Below, piece by piece: positions 60,043-64,000 of a DNA stretch of 64,000 nt; positions within the stretch are counted from its first letter, which is position 1; each line of letters begins with the position of its first letter. The translations under genes were made by a program, and so were the position numbers. A model generated the notes under the pieces. That model was not told the origin of the DNA. It was given only the letters and a program-made list of their open reading frames with translations, and did not search any database. Source of the stretch: Massilia sp. W12 (GTDB taxonomy: Bacteria; Pseudomonadota; Gammaproteobacteria; Burkholderiales; Burkholderiaceae_D). Location: assembly GCF_037300705.1 (NCBI RefSeq), contig NZ_CP147776.1, positions 372,001 to 436,000 on the forward strand, given 5' to 3'.

Positions 60043-60837
60043 ATGCGCGAACTGTTACAACAAGTGTTGCATCTGGCGCAGTTGGCCGGCGATGAAGTCA
60101 TGCGGGTTTATCTGGCCGGCGCCGGCGCGGTGCAGGAAAAGAGCGATCACAGCCCGCTGACTGAAGCGGATCTGGCTTCGCACCGCTGCATTATGCAAGG
60201 TCTGGCGGGATTTTCCGATTTGCCGATTCTGTCAGAAGAGGGCGGCTTGCCGGAATGGGAAGTGCGCCGGCAGTGGACGCGTTATTGGTTGATTGACCCG
60301 CTTGATGGCACCAAGGAATTTATTAAGCGCAATGGAGAATTCACTGTGAATATCGCCCTGATCGAGCAGGGTGTCCCAGTGCTCGGCGTGGTGGTGGCTC
60401 CGGCCTTGGGACGCAGCTATTACGCCGCGCAGGGCGTCGGCGCATTCAAATGGCAGGGCGGTTTGGAAAGCCCGATCCGCACCTGTCCGCGCGCGCCAGT
60501 GTGGCGGGTGGCCGGTTCGCGCTCGCATGGCGGCGATTCACTGCAGGATTTTCTGCAATACCTGGGCGCAGTCGATTTTGTGCCGATGGGCAGTTCGCTC
60601 AAGATTTGCCTGGTGGCCGAAGGTGCGGCGGATTTGTATCCGCGCCTGGCGCCCACCTCGGAATGGGACACAGCAGCAGCGCAATGCGTGCTTGAAGTCG
60701 CCGGCGGCAAGATGCTCGACTGTGATTTGCAGGACTTGCGCTACAACAGCAAGGCCGATATCTTGAATCCACACTTCATTTGCGCAGCCAGCGCTGATCC
60801 CGCCTGGATGCGGTTTTTCCGCGCAGACGCAGTATAG
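60043..60837 (+). CDS. cysQ: 3'(2'),5'-bisphosphate nucleotidase
   Basis: The 264-residue inositol-monophosphatase-fold enzyme has SPLTEADLASHR, LSEEGG, WLIDPLDGTKEFIKRNGEFTVNIALIE (metal-binding Asp) and the PTSEWDTAAAQCVLE closing motif. It removes the 3'-phosphate of PAP made by sulfate assimilation and sulfotransfer. The gggaggggg site before 60043 sets the start; an in-frame ATG at 59983 is not supported. A sulfite/anion exporter gene follows after 8 bp. Confidence 0.93.
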   Translation: MRELLQQVLHLAQLAGDEVMRVYLAGAGAVQEKSDHSPLTEADLASHRCIMQGLAGFSDLPILSEEGGLPEWEVRRQWTRYWLIDPLDGTKEFIKRNGEFTVNIALIEQGVPVLGVVVAPALGRSYYAAQGVGAFKWQGGLESPIRTCPRAPVWRVAGSRSHGGDSLQDFLQYLGAVDFVPMGSSLKICLVAEGAADLYPRLAPTSEWDTAAAQCVLEVAGGKMLDCDLQDLRYNSKADILNPHFICAASADPAWMRFFRADAV

Positions 60838-60845
60838 GGGACGCA

Positions 60846-61622
60846 ATGATTTTATATATCACTGCCGGTTTTTTGACCGGCATGCTGATGGGCTTGACCG
60901 GGGTTGGCGGCGGGGCGGTGATGACGCCGATTCTGTTATTGCTGTTCGGGATTGCGCCGGCCACGGCAATCGGCACGGATTTGTGGTTTGCCTCGCTCAC
61001 CAAGTCCGTGGCGGTGGGCATGCACCACAACACCAATTTGATTGACTGGATGGTGGTGCGGCGCATGTGGGCCGGCAGCCTGCCGGCCACCGCCATCACA
61101 ATTCTGCTGATGAAATTCGGCTACATCGGAGTCGATGTGCGCTTGCTCAAATATGGCATCGGGATTGCCGTGGTGCTGACTGCGCTGTCCATCCTGTTCA
61201 AGCAGCAACTCCATAATTTGGGACAGAATTTCCGTTTGCGCGATGCCGGGCAATTTAAACAGCTGCAATTCCCTCTGACGATTTTGTCCGGTTTGCTGTT
61301 GGGCGTGATGGTGTCGCTGACCTCAATTGGCGCAGGCGCTTTCGGCGCCATGATCCTGACTTATTTGTATCCCTTGCGTATGACGCCGCATAAATTGGTG
61401 GCCACGGATATCGCACATGCGATTCCGCTGACCATGATTGCCGGCTTGGGGCATTTGCTGATCGGCAATGTCAATTTCAGCCTGCTTGGCCAATTGATGC
61501 TGGGTTCTGTGCCCGGCGTGATCCTGGGTGTGTTTCTGTCCACCCGCTTGCCGCAGGAGTGGTTGCGGTATGCGATTGTGCTGTGTTTATTATTGGTGGG
61601 CGGCAAATTATTGCTGTCATAA
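60846..61622 (+). CDS. TauE/SafE (TSUP) family anion exporter
   Basis: The 258-residue product has seven or eight membrane segments in two repeats: GFLTGMLMGLTGVGGGAVMTPILLLLFG and GLLLGVMVSLTSIGAGAFGAMILTYLYPL. Family members export sulfite, sulfoacetate or other small anions. Position 8 bp after cysQ points to sulfur handling. taggggac precedes the ATG. Confidence 0.86.
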   Translation: MILYITAGFLTGMLMGLTGVGGGAVMTPILLLLFGIAPATAIGTDLWFASLTKSVAVGMHHNTNLIDWMVVRRMWAGSLPATAITILLMKFGYIGVDVRLLKYGIGIAVVLTALSILFKQQLHNLGQNFRLRDAGQFKQLQFPLTILSGLLLGVMVSLTSIGAGAFGAMILTYLYPLRMTPHKLVATDIAHAIPLTMIAGLGHLLIGNVNFSLLGQLMLGSVPGVILGVFLSTRLPQEWLRYAIVLCLLLVGGKLLLS

Positions 61623-61700
61623 AAGCTGTATCAAACTGTCATGCAGGCGTCATGCGGCCTGCTTATGCTGCGCTGCATCGTATCCTGATGGAGTCTGCAT

Positions 61701-63458
61701 ATGGCCGCACTCGCATCCCCTCCGGACGCGCCGCTTGGGGCCCTGGCGCCACGGCGTGAATTCTTACAGCACATCGGCGCATGGGGCGCCGCAGCGCTGG
61801 CGGCGCCGGCATTGCAAGCCTGCCGCCATTCCCAGGCGCAAAATCTATCCCCCGAAAAACTTGCTTTTTTGCATGGCGTCGCCAGTGGCGATCCGGGGCG
61901 CGACAGCGTGGTGTTGTGGACCCGCGTGACCCCGCTGCAAGCGCTTGAGCCAGGGCAGGAGATTTGGCTCGATTGGCGCATTGCACGCGACCCGGAGATG
62001 TTGCAATTGGCCGGCAGCGGCAGCGTGGCGACATCGGCGGCGCAGGACTTTACGGTCAAGCTTGAGGCGCTGGGTTTGCAGCCGGGCCAAACCTATTACT
62101 ACAGCTTTAGCGCGCCAGCCCAGGGCGCACAGGCGGCGCGCCATTCACCGCGCGGGCGCACCCGCACCTTGCCGGCGCATGATGTGGCGCAAGTCAAGCT
62201 GGCGGTGCTTTCCTGCAGCAATTTCCCGGCCGGCTATTTCAATGTCTATCAGGATTGCGCGCGCCAGACTGAGTTGGATGCGGTGCTGCATTTAGGCGAC
62301 TACATTTATGAATATGGGGCGGATGGTTACGCCAGCGCGCGCGCTGAGCAATTGGGGCGGGTGGCGGCGCCGGCGCATGAATTGCAAAGTCTGGAAGATT
62401 ATCGCCAGCGTTATGCCCAATATCGCAGCGACCCGGATTTGCAAGCCTTGCATGCCGCAGCCCCCTTCATCTGCATCTGGGATGATCATGAATTCGCCGA
62501 TGACACCTGGCGCGACGGGGCGCAAGAGCATGACAATGGCAGCCAAGGCCCGTTTGCATTGCGCCGCGCCGCCGCCGCGCAAGCCTGGCAGGAATGGCTG
62601 CCGGTGCGCACCCCGGATATGGACAAGATTTGGCGCAGCTTTGACTTTGGCGGCTTGCTTTCACTGTATATGCTCGATACCCGGCTGGCCGGGCGCGATC
62701 AGCAATTGCAATTTGCTTCGTATGTGAATGCGCAAGGAAAATTGGATCTGGCGCGTTTGCGCCGCGATGCGCGGGCGGCGCGCCGGCGCATGCTCGGGCG
62801 CGAACAATTTGAATGGCTGCAAAGCCGGCTGCAAAACTCCAGCGCACGCTGGCAGGTGCTGGGGCAGCAGGTGTTGATGGCGCGCATGGAATTTCCTTTG
62901 AGCGTGGCCTGCGGCGAGCAGGACCGTCTGGATTGGTGGCGTGATGTGCAGCAGGCCCAGCGCGACGGCGCAAGCGTCAAAGCGCATGCGCTGTTGCATG
63001 CGCCGCGCGCGCCGTGTTATCTGGATTCCTGGGATGGTTATCAGGCCGAGCGTGAACGCTTGTACAGCCTGATGCAGGGACATGGCAAAAATCTGATTTC
63101 ACTGGCTGGCGATACGCATAACGCCTGGGCCAGCGATTTGCAGGATGAGGCCGGGCGCGCCGTGGGCGTGGAATTCGCCACCGCATCGGTTTCGTCGCCC
63201 GGATTGGAGTCCTCGTATCAAGAAAGCGCGGCACTCGCCGCCTGTATGCAAGCCATGTTGCCGACCTTGCGTTACGCCCAGACTTCTTTGCGCGGTTATA
63301 TGCTGCTTACGGTCAGCGCGCACGAAGCCGAATGCGCCTGGCGCTTTGTCGATACGGTGCATACGCGTCAATTCAGCGCGCATACCGGCAAAGTTTTGCG
63401 GGTCTTGCACGGGCAAGGCAAAATCAGTCCGGCCGCAGGGCAAGACGCGATTTCATAA
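61701..63458 (+). CDS. phoD: PhoD-type alkaline phosphatase, Tat-exported
   Basis: The 585-residue product has a twin-arginine signal (RREFLQHIGAWGAAALAAPALQAC, about 18-42), an N-terminal beta domain (FLHGVASGDPGRDSVVLWTRVTP) and a metallophosphatase core: LSCSNFPAGYFNVY, HLGDYIYEYG, IWDDHEFADD, SLAGDTHNAWASDL. It hydrolyses phosphodiesters and monoesters in the periplasm, normally under phosphate limitation. The LQAC end could also act as a lipobox. A strong bidirectional terminator follows. Confidence 0.9.
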   Translation: MAALASPPDAPLGALAPRREFLQHIGAWGAAALAAPALQACRHSQAQNLSPEKLAFLHGVASGDPGRDSVVLWTRVTPLQALEPGQEIWLDWRIARDPEMLQLAGSGSVATSAAQDFTVKLEALGLQPGQTYYYSFSAPAQGAQAARHSPRGRTRTLPAHDVAQVKLAVLSCSNFPAGYFNVYQDCARQTELDAVLHLGDYIYEYGADGYASARAEQLGRVAAPAHELQSLEDYRQRYAQYRSDPDLQALHAAAPFICIWDDHEFADDTWRDGAQEHDNGSQGPFALRRAAAAQAWQEWLPVRTPDMDKIWRSFDFGGLLSLYMLDTRLAGRDQQLQFASYVNAQGKLDLARLRRDARAARRRMLGREQFEWLQSRLQNSSARWQVLGQQVLMARMEFPLSVACGEQDRLDWWRDVQQAQRDGASVKAHALLHAPRAPCYLDSWDGYQAERERLYSLMQGHGKNLISLAGDTHNAWASDLQDEAGRAVGVEFATASVSSPGLESSYQESAALAACMQAMLPTLRYAQTSLRGYMLLTVSAHEAECAWRFVDTVHTRQFSAHTGKVLRVLHGQGKISPAAGQDAIS

Positions 63459-63480
63459 AAACAGCCGGCTGTCGGCCAAT

Positions 63481-63512
63481 AAAAAAACCGCAGACGAATC
63501 TGCGGTTTTTTT
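63481..63512. terminator. Bidirectional intrinsic terminator
   Basis: A7CCGCAGA (63481-63494) and its perfect inverse (63499-63512) form a 14-bp arm pair with A/T tracts on both sides and a 4-nt loop, between the convergent phoD and metallopeptidase genes. It can end transcription both ways. Confidence 0.92.
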
Positions 63513-63526
63513 GTGCAGCAAAAAAA

Positions 63527-64000
63527 TCAGTTCAGGAACGGCGTGTTTTCAGCAAAATATTCATGCGAATCGGCATTATCCACTGCTTTGCCTGGATTCG
63601 ATGTGGCCAGGCTCTTGGCGGCGGATTGGCCGTAAGCCCAGTCGTCGGTGCCGCCCACCACATTGAAGTGACTCATTTCGTGAACCATGGTGCCAGCCTT
63701 GGAATCGGTGCCGGTCATCGGCGCAGACCAGAAGGCCTTGCAAACATAGATCTTGTACGGCTGGGTCGGATACACATAAGCGTAATAGCTTTGGGTGCAA
63801 CCGCAATCCACCACCACGGCCTGATTATTGAAGGAATTCAAGATATTACTGAAGTGCGATTTAACAGTGGAATAACGACCGGCGTCATAAGTGCCAAACC
63901 AGGTGGTGTAGCGTGCGCCTTTATTGCCGGCATTTAAATATGAGAGCGAATTGCTGGCATAGGTTTTGGCATTCGCCACTGCGCTGGCCACCGTGGTCTT
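63527..64000 (-). CDS. M35-like (aspzincin) metallopeptidase, 5' end cut by window edge
   Basis: About 157 C-terminal residues are visible and the frame is open to the window edge; the GTG at 63991 is only an internal candidate. The zinc site reads GTMVHEMSHFNVVGGTDDWAYG, i.e. HExxH followed by GTxD, the aspzincin layout of M35 deuterolysin and peptidyl-Lys metalloendopeptidases. Cysteines in VVVDCGCTQSYYAYVYP and IYVCKAFW would form disulfides, indicating a secreted enzyme. It is convergent with phoD. Confidence 0.82.
   Translation of the reverse strand, partial: KTTVASAVANAKTYASNSLSYLNAGNKGARYTTWFGTYDAGRYSTVKSHFSNILNSFNNQAVVVDCGCTQSYYAYVYPTQPYKIYVCKAFWSAPMTGTDSKAGTMVHEMSHFNVVGGTDDWAYGQSAAKSLATSNPGKAVDNADSHEYFAENTPFLN

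Noticed and set aside
1..64000. tRNA, rRNA or CRISPR genes
   Set aside because: I looked for repeat-spacer arrays and cloverleaf or rRNA-like stretches in the gene-free regions and saw none; short RNAs cannot be excluded without a covariance search.

Overview
The window looks like the chromosome of a GC-rich betaproteobacterium, most plausibly a member of the Burkholderiales near Oxalobacteraceae. This rests on gene families and style: a NAD-specific glutamate dehydrogenase of about 1570 residues linked to arginine succinyltransferase (AST) genes, two-subunit arginine N-succinyltransferase, an H-NS protein of the short beta-proteobacterial type, PEP-CTERM-like proteins, a DUF4214 lipoprotein, and strong GC-ending codon bias. 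No rRNA, tRNA, CRISPR array or intact insertion sequence was recognised. Coding sequences are cut by both window edges.

Layout. 1-2330: an edge-truncated unknown gene, a small LuxR-type HTH protein and two related Stv-like proteins (a third copy lies at 14.1-14.7 kb). 2442-6917: a secreted YciI-like protein, then a tightly overlapping five-gene operon (DUF4214/c-type heme lipoprotein, TlpA-like thioredoxin, DUF4266 lipoprotein, DUF3570 barrel, ApbE flavin transferase) that looks like an envelope flavinylation module. 6957-10667: creBCD, with visibly lower-GC codon use than its neighbours. 10827-14058: a DMT exporter, a GlxA/AraC regulator and an M48 membrane protease. 15118-20372: a ferritin-like VioB/RebD-type protein, a LodA-like quinoprotein oxidase, its LodB-like flavoprotein and a beta-barrel protein. 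20653-22604: an SGNH lipoprotein and an AT-rich three-gene island with a GNAT-like protein.

22964-38785 is an arginine/glutamate catabolic region: astC/argD, both astA subunits, astD, an amino-acid ABC transporter, an outer-membrane DcaP-like channel, NAD-glutamate dehydrogenase and astE. astB is not present. Between astD and the transporter, where further ast genes might be expected, sits a small low-GC cassette that looks like a Tse2-type toxin followed by two related small, possibly immunity, proteins.

39163-43637 carries an XRE regulator, a 52-residue peptide gene, a membrane protein with a coiled-coil tail, an initiating sugar-phosphate transferase and a WbpM/CapD-type dehydratase: an envelope polysaccharide start module. 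44229-48428 gives hns, phosphomannomutase and the LPS core genes waaC and waaA. 48410-52320 (minus strand) holds ogt, an Ada-AlkA fusion, yggX and argA; hrpA is divergent from argA. 56822 onward has an Rpn/PD-(D/E)XK protein, two tandem PEP-CTERM-like paralogs with a perfect CRP-type palindrome upstream, cysQ with a TauE-type exporter, a Tat-dependent PhoD, and an edge-truncated M35-like metallopeptidase.

The points most worth following up are the LodA/LodB/ferritin-like/barrel cluster, the toxin-like cassette inside the AST region, the apparent flavinylation motif in the DUF3570 protein, and the tiny peptide gene at 40073.
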